This document shows positions 1 to 5,238 of a DNA stretch of 6,235 nucleotides, in pieces. The position numbers and the translations under genes were made by a program. The DNA lies in NCBI GenBank assembly GCA_018830925.1, contig JAHJRK010000414.1, forward strand, positions 1 through 6,235, given 5' to 3'. A model generated the notes under the pieces. It was not told the DNA's origin and made no database searches. It saw only the letters and a list, made by a program, of their open reading frames with translations. Origin of the DNA: Pseudomonadota bacterium (GTDB lineage: Bacteria; Desulfobacterota; Desulfobacteria; Desulfobacterales; RPRI01). The first letter of the stretch is position 1, and the number at the start of each line of letters is the position of its first letter.

Positions 1-428
1 AGGCAACCGGCTGCCTCCCTGATCGCCTGCTCAACATCGGGGAAAATAAAAATCGAAGCATTGTAAAGAACATAATCAAAAATCTGATCGCCCACAACAT
101 CGGCAAGCTTTTCCCCGTCCCCGACTACCAGGCGGATATCGGGAGAAACACACAATAACCTGCCGGCTTCAACCATTTTCTCGGACAAATCAACTCCCAG
201 TACACGGCATGAAAAGTGTTTATTCAAGACCTGCGCCGAAATTCCGCTTCCGCAGCCCACATCCAGTACCATGGAATTGGGCTTTAACTTTATGCTTTCA
301 GCCAGCTTCAGAGCAAGGGAAGCGAAAAAATGATGCTTCTCTTCAAACGCATTGTACATTTGGCAGCTTTGGTCAAAATTATCTTTAACGTTCAGCTTTA
401 CTTTCTCATTGAAACCGGGCGACACCAT
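1..428 (-). CDS. Class I SAM-dependent methyltransferase (N-terminal part, runs off left edge)
   Basis: The gene reads leftward from ATG at 428 and is open to base 1, so 142 codons of the N-terminal half are visible. Residues 54-62 read VLDVGCGSG, the glycine-rich motif I that binds S-adenosylmethionine. GVDLS (78-82) supplies the acidic residue D80 at the end of strand beta-2, VVGDGEKL (101-108) is the next cofactor-contacting strand, and FDYVLYNASIFIFPD (117-131) fits motif II. The preceding segment, with NFDQS and NAFEEKHHFF, is the usual N-terminal helix of ubiquinone/menaquinone-type or small-molecule methyltransferases. The methyl acceptor cannot be told. The start at 428 is preferred because AGGAGG lies 5 nt upstream. 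The frame is also open back to ATG 518, which would add 30 residues unlike the family and has no good ribosome site. The gene follows the oxidoreductase on the same strand, 96 bp after its stop, so co-transcription is possible. Confidence 0.88.
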   Translation of the reverse strand, partial: MVSPGFNEKVKLNVKDNFDQSCQMYNAFEEKHHFFASLALKLAESIKLKPNSMVLDVGCGSGISAQVLNKHFSCRVLGVDLSEKMVEAGRLLCVSPDIRLVVGDGEKLADVVGDQIFDYVLYNASIFIFPDVEQAIREAAGC

Positions 429-433
429 CGATT

Positions 434-439
434 CCTCCT
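434..439 (-). promoter_or_regulatory. Ribosome binding site of the methyltransferase
   Basis: On the minus strand AGGAGG stands 5 nt before the ATG at 428. It decides between this start and the in-frame ATG at 518. The inverted repeat TGCCGG/CCGGCA (439-444 and 454-459, 9-nt spacer) abuts and overlaps it by one base, so a hairpin in the transcript could affect access to the site. Confidence 0.75.
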
Positions 440-524
440 GCCGGCAAAAAATACCGGCAACTTTCGGCAACTCCAATCTCCGGTCTTTCTGATCACCGGT
501 TTTCGGGCTCCATATCATTTCATT

Positions 525-1523
525 CTACCTATCGAGATTAACCAGAGTTCTGCCTTTAAGCTGCCCTTTCAGAATTGCTGCAATTTTATTATCCAGTTCC
601 CCGAGAGATATTTCATCGTATAGATCTTCAAGCATGTCAGGTTTCCAGATATCTGCCAGTTTTGTCCAGATCTCCTTCCTGAGTGCCATAGGACAATTTT
701 GAGAGTCAATTCCTATCAGGGATACGCCTCTTAATATGAACGGAAACACATTTATCGGCAATTCGGGTGAAGCCACATTTCCGCAGCAGGTAACGACACC
801 AAGGGGACCGGTGGATTTGATTGCAGTTGCCAGTATTTCGCCGCCCACTGTGTCGATTGCGCCCGCCCAGCGAACTTTTAAGAGCGGACGATTGCTGTTT
901 TCCGTAAATTCTTTTCTGCTTATTATTTCTCCGGCTCCCAGTTTCTTTAACAGTCCTTCCGCGTCGGATTTTCCTGAAACCGCTGTTACAGAATATCCTA
1001 GCCTGGATAAGATCCCGACAGCAATACTACCGACTCCCCCGGTTGCCCCTGTTACCAATATCACTCCTTGTTCCGGTTTGACGTAAGCGGTTAACCTGTG
1101 TACCGACATGCCTGCCGTAAAACCAGCAGTCCCAAAGATCATGCTCTCCTTCAGCGTCAATCCGGAAGGCAGTTTTACCACCCAGCCTGCAGGAACCCGG
1201 ATATACTGGCCGAACCCTCCCGAAGTATTCATCCCGAGATCATAACTGGTTACGATAACCTGGTCTCCTGGAACAAAACCGCCTTCTGCGCTCTCTTCGA
1301 CTACTCCAGCGGCATCGACTCCGGGTGTGTGTGGGTATGTTCTGGTTACTGATTTATTTCCGGTAGCAGAGAGCGCATCCTTATAATTAAGAGAAGAATA
1401 TTTGACCCGAACAATTACGTCTCCGGCAGGAAGGCTGTTGATGGTAATATCTTTTACCTTTCTAATGAACACATTTTTATCAGGTTCTTCGACAACAAGC
1501 GCCTTAAAAGTTTTGTTTTCCAT
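525..1523 (-). CDS. yhdH: YhdH/AcuI-family NADPH-dependent quinone oxidoreductase / acryloyl-CoA reductase-like
   Basis: A 332-residue zinc-free medium-chain dehydrogenase/reductase, close to the usual length of about 325-330. The N-terminal GroES-like half carries SSLNYKDALSATG (43-55) and PHTPGVDAAG (64-73). The Rossmann half has VTGATGGVGSIAV (157-169) for the dinucleotide, followed by AVSGK (181-185), where YhdH/AcuI proteins recognise the NADPH phosphate. DTVGG (224-228) and LRGVSLIGIDSQNCP (264-278) are typical of this subfamily. No structural-zinc cysteine cluster is present. AcuI relatives reduce acryloyl-CoA to propionyl-CoA and others act on quinones or enals, so the substrate here is not determined. 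The ATG at 1523 has GGAGG 7 nt upstream. It is probably the first gene of a two-gene minus-strand unit with the methyltransferase. The family call is firm; the exact reaction is open. Confidence 0.93.
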   Translation of the reverse strand: MENKTFKALVVEEPDKNVFIRKVKDITINSLPAGDVIVRVKYSSLNYKDALSATGNKSVTRTYPHTPGVDAAGVVEESAEGGFVPGDQVIVTSYDLGMNTSGGFGQYIRVPAGWVVKLPSGLTLKESMIFGTAGFTAGMSVHRLTAYVKPEQGVILVTGATGGVGSIAVGILSRLGYSVTAVSGKSDAEGLLKKLGAGEIISRKEFTENSNRPLLKVRWAGAIDTVGGEILATAIKSTGPLGVVTCCGNVASPELPINVFPFILRGVSLIGIDSQNCPMALRKEIWTKLADIWKPDMLEDLYDEISLGELDNKIAAILKGQLKGRTLVNLDR

Positions 1524-1530
1524 GGCAATC

Positions 1531-1536
1531 CCTCCC
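1531..1536 (-). promoter_or_regulatory. Ribosome binding site of the oxidoreductase
   Basis: The minus strand reads GGGAGG with 7 nt to the ATG at 1523, a strong Shine-Dalgarno match that supports this start. No convincing -35/-10 pair was found further upstream on this strand. The TATAAA at about 1539-1544 is too close to the start and lacks a partner. Confidence 0.7.
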
Positions 1537-1550
1537 TCTTGTTTATACCC

Positions 1551-1627
1551 TGCAATATGGTTCTTTTCCGGCTCAACGATTTAGCACTCTACCAGAATGA
1601 GGATGTTATGTAAAATGGTTCTTCTCC
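1551..1627. repeat. Imperfect 19-bp direct repeat upstream of the oxidoreductase
   Basis: Copies at 1551-1569 and 1609-1627 match at 16 of 19 positions around the core ATGGTTCTTYTCC. They start 58 bp apart, about 5.5 helical turns. They lie in the leader or promoter region of the minus-strand gene and are not within a coding region. They could be protein binding sites; no cognate regulator is recognised. Confidence 0.45.
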
Positions 1628-1650
1628 CAATCAGTTAATGAAAAGGATTT

Positions 1651-1665
1651 GAGGATTGAATCCTC
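1651..1665. promoter_or_regulatory. Perfect palindrome, candidate operator
   Basis: GAGGATTGAATCCTC is a perfect 7+1+7 dyad in the divergent intergenic region. The one-base centre makes it more likely a protein-binding site than an RNA hairpin; only a 5-bp stem with a 5-nt loop could form. It sits 128 bp upstream of the oxidoreductase start and 107 bp upstream of the mapped -35 of the kinase promoter, so it could serve either side. No known consensus is matched. Confidence 0.35.
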
Positions 1666-1739
1666 TAAACGAAGCTGTTGCCCCCAATTTCTCTTCAGGA
1701 TTAAGGATCCGACTGAACGTATCCAGGCTTCCGCCATAG

Positions 1740-1752
1740 CTGTTGACAACAG
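1740..1752. promoter_or_regulatory. Palindrome CTGTTGACAACAG, candidate operator near the kinase promoter
   Basis: A perfect 6+1+6 dyad whose right edge is 19 bp upstream of the -35 box of the kinase promoter, a common place for an activator or repressor. The half-site GCTGTTG also occurs at 1674-1680. The central TTGACA could be misread as a -35 box, but no -10 follows at a suitable distance. Confidence 0.35.
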
Positions 1753-1771
1753 GATATTTCCTGCCTTTGGT

Positions 1772-1800
1772 TTGACATCTGCGGTGCTGCTTGTTATAAC
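1772..1800 (+). promoter_or_regulatory. Sigma-70-type promoter for the histidine kinase gene
   Basis: TTGACA (1772-1777) and TATAAC (1795-1800) are separated by exactly 17 bp. That is a perfect -35 and a five-of-six -10 match. Transcription would begin near 1807, leaving a leader of about 40 nt before the ATG at 1846. This suggests the two-component pair is made from a housekeeping promoter rather than from sigma-54. Confidence 0.72.
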
Positions 1801-1845
1801 AAATAAGATTTTCTAGACCAAATTACAGACGGGCATGGGTATAAT

Positions 1846-3357
1846 ATGAGCTTTTCTTTAGAAGGCTTTCTTAAGAAAAAAAGGACGATAATCATAAAAC
1901 AATGGGTGGATCAGCTCAAAACCCAGGTGAGCCCTCAGTATGCCGACCGGCCCCGAAAAGAACTTGTCGCTACCGTGTCGCAGGCTTACGACGCCAACAT
2001 CTACGTATTGCTGCGTAACGATTATAGCTACATCGACCGCTTCATTGAAAAAATCTCTCAAATGCGTCTGAAAACCGGATTTCAGTTGTCCGATGTGCAG
2101 ATGGCCTTCGAACTATTTAGAAGCGTTTCTTTCCCCCTCATAGCAGCCGAAACGACTGTCGAGGAGTTTTTCGCTGCCATCACCCGAATCAATCGCTGTT
2201 TGACCTATACGATTCACCGCTTCAGTAATTACTTTCAGTCCATGCACCAGACCAAGATCCTGGAACATAACCGGCAACTGGAAGAAGATGTGCGGACTCG
2301 AACGGCAGCGTTGAAAGAATCTGAACTAAAATATAAAACCCTTGTTGAAGAGATCAACGACGGATATTTCGTGGTTCGGGAAGAAGCAGTGGTCTTTGCA
2401 AATCCAGCTTTTTGCCTGATGCACGGGTATACGTTGCCGGAAGTTATCGGAAAAAAATTCTACACCTTCATTGATACCAAGAGCCGTAAAAAACTTGTAG
2501 CTATCTATGAAAAGAGTTTTCAGAAACGCGGTATTCCCCGGACTTTCGAGTACCTCCGCTTAACCAAGGACGGGCAAAGCTATCCAACCGAAATATTGGC
2601 CAAGATCACTCTTTACGACAACAAACTTTCCAGCATCGGTATTTGCCGTGATATTACCCAACGGGTCCGAATGGAACAAAAGATTCGGGAAACAGAACGT
2701 ATGGCGTACATCGGCCAGATAACGACATCGCTTTCCCATGAAATCCGCAACCCGCTTTCAGCAGTGCAGATGAATCTTCAAATACTGAAGAAAAGCCCCC
2801 AACTCAAAGGCAACGATCAGCGACGCATCGACATTTCCGTCCGCGAGGTCAAACGACTGGAAAACATTCTCAAGCAACTGCTCGATTTCGCAAAGCCGAT
2901 TCAATTGAATTTTAACCGGAATTCACTCAACCGCATTCTGATCTCTTCCATGGAACTGCTGGAAATGAAATTCAAAGAAAAGAATATCGCTTTGGATATC
3001 GAGCTTGATCCGAATATGCCCGACATTCAGACTGATGAGGAGAAACTTGGCCAGGCTGTCATCAATCTGTTATTAAACGCGTTGGAGGCATCTCCTGCGG
3101 ACGCTCAAATCAAGGTTCGCAGCCACTACAGAGATGAAAACGGCAGGATTGCAGAAGTGGTTATATCCGACCAAGGCTGTGGTGTGCCCGAAAAGCATCT
3201 GAGCGACATTTTCAAGCCCTTTTTTACAACAAAAGCCAAGGGTACCGGCCTTGGTCTTTCCAACGTCAGACGGATTACCGAAGCTCATGATGGACAAATC
3301 GAAGTGAAAAATCTTCGGGATGGTGGTGCTGCGTTCAAAATGTCACTGCCGCTCTAA
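1846..3357 (+). CDS. Cytoplasmic PAS-domain sensor histidine kinase (NtrB-like)
   Basis: A 503-residue kinase with no signal peptide or membrane span, so it probably senses an internal signal. Residues about 5-130 form a helical domain resembling the RsbRD N-terminal sensor module (KQWVDQL, then a GFQLSDV segment). A coiled coil at about 134-160 (LEEDVRTRTAALKESE) leads into a PAS domain (about 160-275) ending in the typical DITQR. The dimerisation/phosphotransfer domain has SLSHEIRNPLSAV with the phospho-acceptor H298. The ATPase domain has the N box QAVINLLLNALEAS (403-416), G1 DQGCGVP (442-448), F box FKPFFTTK (456-463) and G2 GTGLGL (466-471), all intact. The partner is almost certainly the NtrC-type regulator 160 bp downstream. 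The ATG at 1846 has only a weak ribosome site. A four-codon frame starting at 1835 ends across it, so translation may be coupled. The PAS ligand is unknown. Confidence 0.95.
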   Translation: MSFSLEGFLKKKRTIIIKQWVDQLKTQVSPQYADRPRKELVATVSQAYDANIYVLLRNDYSYIDRFIEKISQMRLKTGFQLSDVQMAFELFRSVSFPLIAAETTVEEFFAAITRINRCLTYTIHRFSNYFQSMHQTKILEHNRQLEEDVRTRTAALKESELKYKTLVEEINDGYFVVREEAVVFANPAFCLMHGYTLPEVIGKKFYTFIDTKSRKKLVAIYEKSFQKRGIPRTFEYLRLTKDGQSYPTEILAKITLYDNKLSSIGICRDITQRVRMEQKIRETERMAYIGQITTSLSHEIRNPLSAVQMNLQILKKSPQLKGNDQRRIDISVREVKRLENILKQLLDFAKPIQLNFNRNSLNRILISSMELLEMKFKEKNIALDIELDPNMPDIQTDEEKLGQAVINLLLNALEASPADAQIKVRSHYRDENGRIAEVVISDQGCGVPEKHLSDIFKPFFTTKAKGTGLGLSNVRRITEAHDGQIEVKNLRDGGAAFKMSLPL

Positions 3358-3431
3358 GCAAAGAGCAAAGCGCATGGGGCATGGAAACAAATTCCTTGTG
3401 TGTTATCGATATGCTCCCGGTTCTTTGCTCT
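3351..3431 (+). repeat. Inverted repeats in the kinase-regulator gap
   Basis: AGAGCAAAG (3362-3370) pairs perfectly with CTTTGCTCT (3423-3431) across 52 nt. The same left arm can instead pair locally, through AGAGC, with GCTCT (3351-3355) at the end of the kinase gene. The two folds exclude each other. They begin at the kinase stop codon and sit upstream of the regulator, so they could tune relative expression or mRNA processing. No T tract follows, so this is not an intrinsic terminator. No good promoter was seen in the 160-bp gap. Confidence 0.35.
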
Positions 3432-3517
3432 GTGAATTACGGACTGGGATCGAAAAGTTGCTGAAAGGCCGGGCAGGTATTTCCCCAAAAACAATTTCTT
3501 AAAATACGGTAAATGAA

Positions 3518-4879
3518 ATGGCCAAAATACTGATTGTCGACGATGAACGATCGATTCTTGAAACCCTTGAGATGTTTTTAAGCGAAAAGGGACATAAGGC
3601 CTTCAAGGCCGATACCGGAGCAAAGGGATTTGCCCTTTTTTGCGCCCATAAGCCGGAAATAGTCATTCTCGACATTCGCCTGCCGGACTGCAACGGCCTG
3701 GATCTACTCAACCGAATCCAAACCGAAGAATGTCTCACCAAAGTCATCATGATAACCGCTTTTCAGGATATGGAAACCACTATTCAGGCCATGAAACGGG
3801 GTGCTTCCGACTATATTCATAAGCCCCTGGATGCTGATGCGGTGGAAAAGGCAATCACTCGCGCCCTGCGTACCCTCGAAGCGGAACGCGAAACCCCGAT
3901 TTCGGACGAGATGTCAAAGAGACCCGATCCGGAAGTAATCATTGGCCGCAGCGATCAGATGCGCAAGATTTTTAAAATGATCGGGTTACTGTGTCAAAAC
4001 AGAGCAACGGTTCTAATTCAGGGTGAAACCGGCACCGGCAAGGAGCTGATTGCCCGGATGATTCATAGAAACAGCCCGTATGATCGAGAGCCTTTTGTCG
4101 TCCTGGATTGTTCAGCAGTGGTGGAGTCGCTTTTGGGAAGCGAATTATTCGGTCATGAAAGAGGTGCTTTTACCGGCGCAATAGACACTCAAAAAGGAAA
4201 GCTTGAACTGGCAGGCAACGGTACGCTGTTTATAGATGAAATCGGAGAGTTGCCATTAAGGCTACAGGGTAATTTTTTGGGATTTCTGCAACGTCATGAA
4301 TACATGCGTGTAGGGGGGCAACATCAATTGAAATCCCGCTGCCGCATAATAGCCGCTACCAATCGGGACCTTTATACCATGGTAAGTCAGGGGAAATTCA
4401 GGCAGGATCTTTTTTTTCGGTTTCGGGTGGTTACAATCCAGGTGCCGCCGCTGAGAGACCGGCTCTCGGATATTCAAGATCTGGTCAATCATATTTTAAG
4501 AAAAATAAATTTGGAGTTGGGGACAGAGGTCACCAAATTGCAAGACGGCGTATTAGATTGCCTGATGAAACAGCGCTGGGCTGGAAATGTGCGGGAGCTT
4601 GAAAACGTGCTTGTAGAGGCCGTTGTGCGAGCCCGGGGCGGTGTTATGCTGTTGGATGAAATTGAAAGAATCCTCTCCCCGAATCAATCCATTCCGGAAA
4701 CAGGTCTTTCAACCTATTCTTTATCCCATATGGAAAAAGAACATATCCAGCACACCCTTGCTACGCTGCACTGGAACCGCACCGAAGTGGCCCGGCGTCT
4801 CGAAATATCGCTTCCCACCCTGCGCAGTAAGATTCGAAAATACGGCATTATACCACCTCGATCCCTGGCTGTCAAATAG
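3518..4879 (+). CDS. Sigma-54-dependent response regulator, NtrC/AtoC family
   Basis: A 453-residue three-domain activator of sigma-54 RNA polymerase. The receiver domain (about 1-120) has the acidic pair D8/D9, phospho-acceptor D52 in LDIRLP, T80 and K102. The AAA+ domain (about 140-375) has Walker A GETGTGKE (169-176), the sigma-54-contacting GAFTGA loop (216-221), Walker B GTLFIDEIGELP (235-246), sensor I ATNRDL (280-285), the arginine-finger segment FRQDLFFRF (294-302) and sensor II WAGNVRELEN (354-363). The C-terminal Fis-type helix-turn-helix lies at about 405-445 and ends TLRSKIRKYGI. Every key residue is present, so it should be a working enhancer-binding activator. The start at 3518 gives the canonical MAKILIVDDE; its ribosome site is weak. 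It is paired with the upstream kinase. The enhancer-like repeats and sigma-54 promoter just downstream suggest that its target is the neighbouring transport operon. Confidence 0.96.
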   Translation: MAKILIVDDERSILETLEMFLSEKGHKAFKADTGAKGFALFCAHKPEIVILDIRLPDCNGLDLLNRIQTEECLTKVIMITAFQDMETTIQAMKRGASDYIHKPLDADAVEKAITRALRTLEAERETPISDEMSKRPDPEVIIGRSDQMRKIFKMIGLLCQNRATVLIQGETGTGKELIARMIHRNSPYDREPFVVLDCSAVVESLLGSELFGHERGAFTGAIDTQKGKLELAGNGTLFIDEIGELPLRLQGNFLGFLQRHEYMRVGGQHQLKSRCRIIAATNRDLYTMVSQGKFRQDLFFRFRVVTIQVPPLRDRLSDIQDLVNHILRKINLELGTEVTKLQDGVLDCLMKQRWAGNVRELENVLVEAVVRARGGVMLLDEIERILSPNQSIPETGLSTYSLSHMEKEHIQHTLATLHWNRTEVARRLEISLPTLRSKIRKYGIIPPRSLAVK

Positions 4880-4899
4880 CACAAGTCGTGCACTTTTTT
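4879..4899 (+). terminator. Possible weak terminator after the response regulator
   Basis: GCAC-N5-GTGC (4879-4891), starting on the last base of the stop codon, is followed after two bases by six T residues. The stem is only 4 bp, and an alternative AAGT/ACTT stem overlaps it. Any termination would be weak, but the position is right for separating the two-component genes from the sigma-54 operon. Confidence 0.3.
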
Positions 4900-4902
4900 C
4901 AG

Positions 4903-4944
4903 GTGAAAAATATTTTCTATTGCATGAAAAATTCTTTCTATTGC
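4903..4944 (+). promoter_or_regulatory. Tandem 21-bp repeats: candidate upstream activator sites for the NtrC-type regulator
   Basis: Two abutting copies, 4903-4923 and 4924-4944, agree at 18 of 21 positions and share TGAAAAAT and TTTCTATTGC. The first contains the dyad GAAAA-ATA-TTTTC (4905-4917); the second has the same dyad with one mismatch. A 21-bp period is two helical turns, so two dimers would sit on the same face of the DNA. Their centres fall about 153 and 132 bp upstream of the predicted sigma-54 start, a usual enhancer distance. Binding by the adjacent regulator is inference. Confidence 0.65.
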
Positions 4945-4953
4945 TTCAGACTT

Positions 4954-4973
4954 TGAACTGAATTGTGTTCAGT
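4954..4973. promoter_or_regulatory. Dyad TGAAC-N8-GTTCA between the activator-site copies
   Basis: TGAAC (4954-4958) and GTTCA (4967-4971) form an 18-bp inverted repeat. It overlaps a second perfect dyad, ACTGAA-N5-TTCAGT (4957-4973). The half-sites recur in opposite arrangement at 5200-5216 (GTTCA-N7-TGAAC), just before the small helix-turn-helix gene. This may be a second class of operator in the same control region; the binding protein is unknown. Confidence 0.3.
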
Positions 4974-4980
4974 ATATTAA

Positions 4981-5000
4981 ATGGAATAAATTTTCTATTA
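4981..5000 (+). promoter_or_regulatory. Third, diverged copy of the activator-site repeat
   Basis: This stretch aligns without gaps to the first 20 bases of the 4903-4923 repeat at 15 of 20 positions, including an unbroken nine-base TTTTCTATT. Its centre is about 75 bp upstream of the predicted start, and it touches the IHF match. A weaker promoter-proximal site of this kind is common among enhancer-dependent promoters and could aid or limit activation. Confidence 0.45.
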
Positions 5001-5011
5001 TCAATCAGTTG
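4999..5011 (+). promoter_or_regulatory. IHF binding site
   Basis: TATCAATCAGTTG matches the IHF consensus WATCARNNNNTTR at every defined position, with a T/A-rich flank upstream. It lies between the candidate enhancer repeats and the -24 element, about 60 bp upstream of the predicted start. There, an IHF bend would bring the bound regulator to the polymerase. A 13-bp consensus with several free positions can occur by chance; the position strengthens the call. Confidence 0.6.
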
Positions 5012-5039
5012 GCAAATATAATTCTTCGATTGCCTCAAA

Positions 5040-5055
5040 TGGCATGTTCCTTGCT
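5040..5055 (+). promoter_or_regulatory. Sigma-54 (-24/-12) promoter of the HTH-binding protein operon
   Basis: TGGCATGTTCCTTGCT fits the consensus TGGCACG-N4-TTGCW with one mismatch (T for C at the sixth base). The invariant GG (5041-5042) and GC (5053-5054) have exactly 10 bp between them. Transcription would start near 5066 and run rightward into the small helix-turn-helix gene and the transporter binding protein. A gene for a sigma-54 activator with an intact GAFTGA motif lies immediately upstream. Confidence 0.85.
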
Positions 5056-5101
5056 CCGTATGTTCTCAAACAAGAATTGAAGATTCCCCTAAGTAAGCTG
5101 C

Positions 5102-5216
5102 GGTCCGCCTGAGGCGGATTCGACCATAGAGAATAGCGGCTATTTTTAATTCGCTCGCTAACCCCGGCGCAAACAGCGGGGAATGCGCTCGCTGTTTCGG
5201 TTCAGTTGACTTGAAC
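5102..5216 (+). repeat. Hairpin-rich leader, possible REP-like element
   Basis: This part of the 173-nt leader is dense in inverted repeats. They are TCCGCC-TGA-GGCGGA (5104-5118), ATAGC-G-GCTAT (5133-5143) followed by T residues, CCCCG/CGGGG (5162-5166 with 5177-5181), AAACAGCG/CGCTGTTT (5171-5178 with 5190-5197) and GTTCA/TGAAC (5200-5216). The octamer CGCTCGCT occurs twice (5152-5159 and 5186-5193). The CCCCG and AAACAGCG stems share bases and cannot form together. The GC-rich palindromes in otherwise AT-rich intergenic DNA look like a dispersed REP-type repeat, or a structured 5' leader. No known riboswitch is recognised. Confidence 0.5.
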
Positions 5217-5238
5217 ACAAACAGGATCAGATAGCGTT

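Noticed and set aside
736..1352. Plus-strand open frames of 116 and 84 codons.
   Set aside because: They are antisense to the oxidoreductase gene, show no family features and have no ribosome sites.
1581..1601. TTAGCACTC, identical to the left half of the CIRCE heat-shock operator, with GAG at the right distance.
   Set aside because: Only three of nine bases of the right half match (GAG, then GATGTT instead of TGCTAA), and neither flanking gene is a chaperone gene. A chance half-site is more likely.
1768..1782. A GG-N10-GC arrangement (TGGTTTGACATCTGC) resembling a sigma-54 promoter before the kinase.
   Set aside because: Only the TGG and TGC cores fit, and the other -24/-12 bases are wrong. 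A near-perfect sigma-70 promoter overlaps it and explains the region better.
1840..1845. A perfect TATAAT hexamer directly before the kinase ATG.
   Set aside because: There is no -35-like sequence 16-18 bp upstream (ACCAAA is there), and transcription would begin inside the coding sequence.
3374..3502. An open frame of 42 codons filling the gap between kinase and regulator.
   Set aside because: It has no ribosome site, no recognisable domain and no promoter. It is most likely chance, although the gap is otherwise unexplained.
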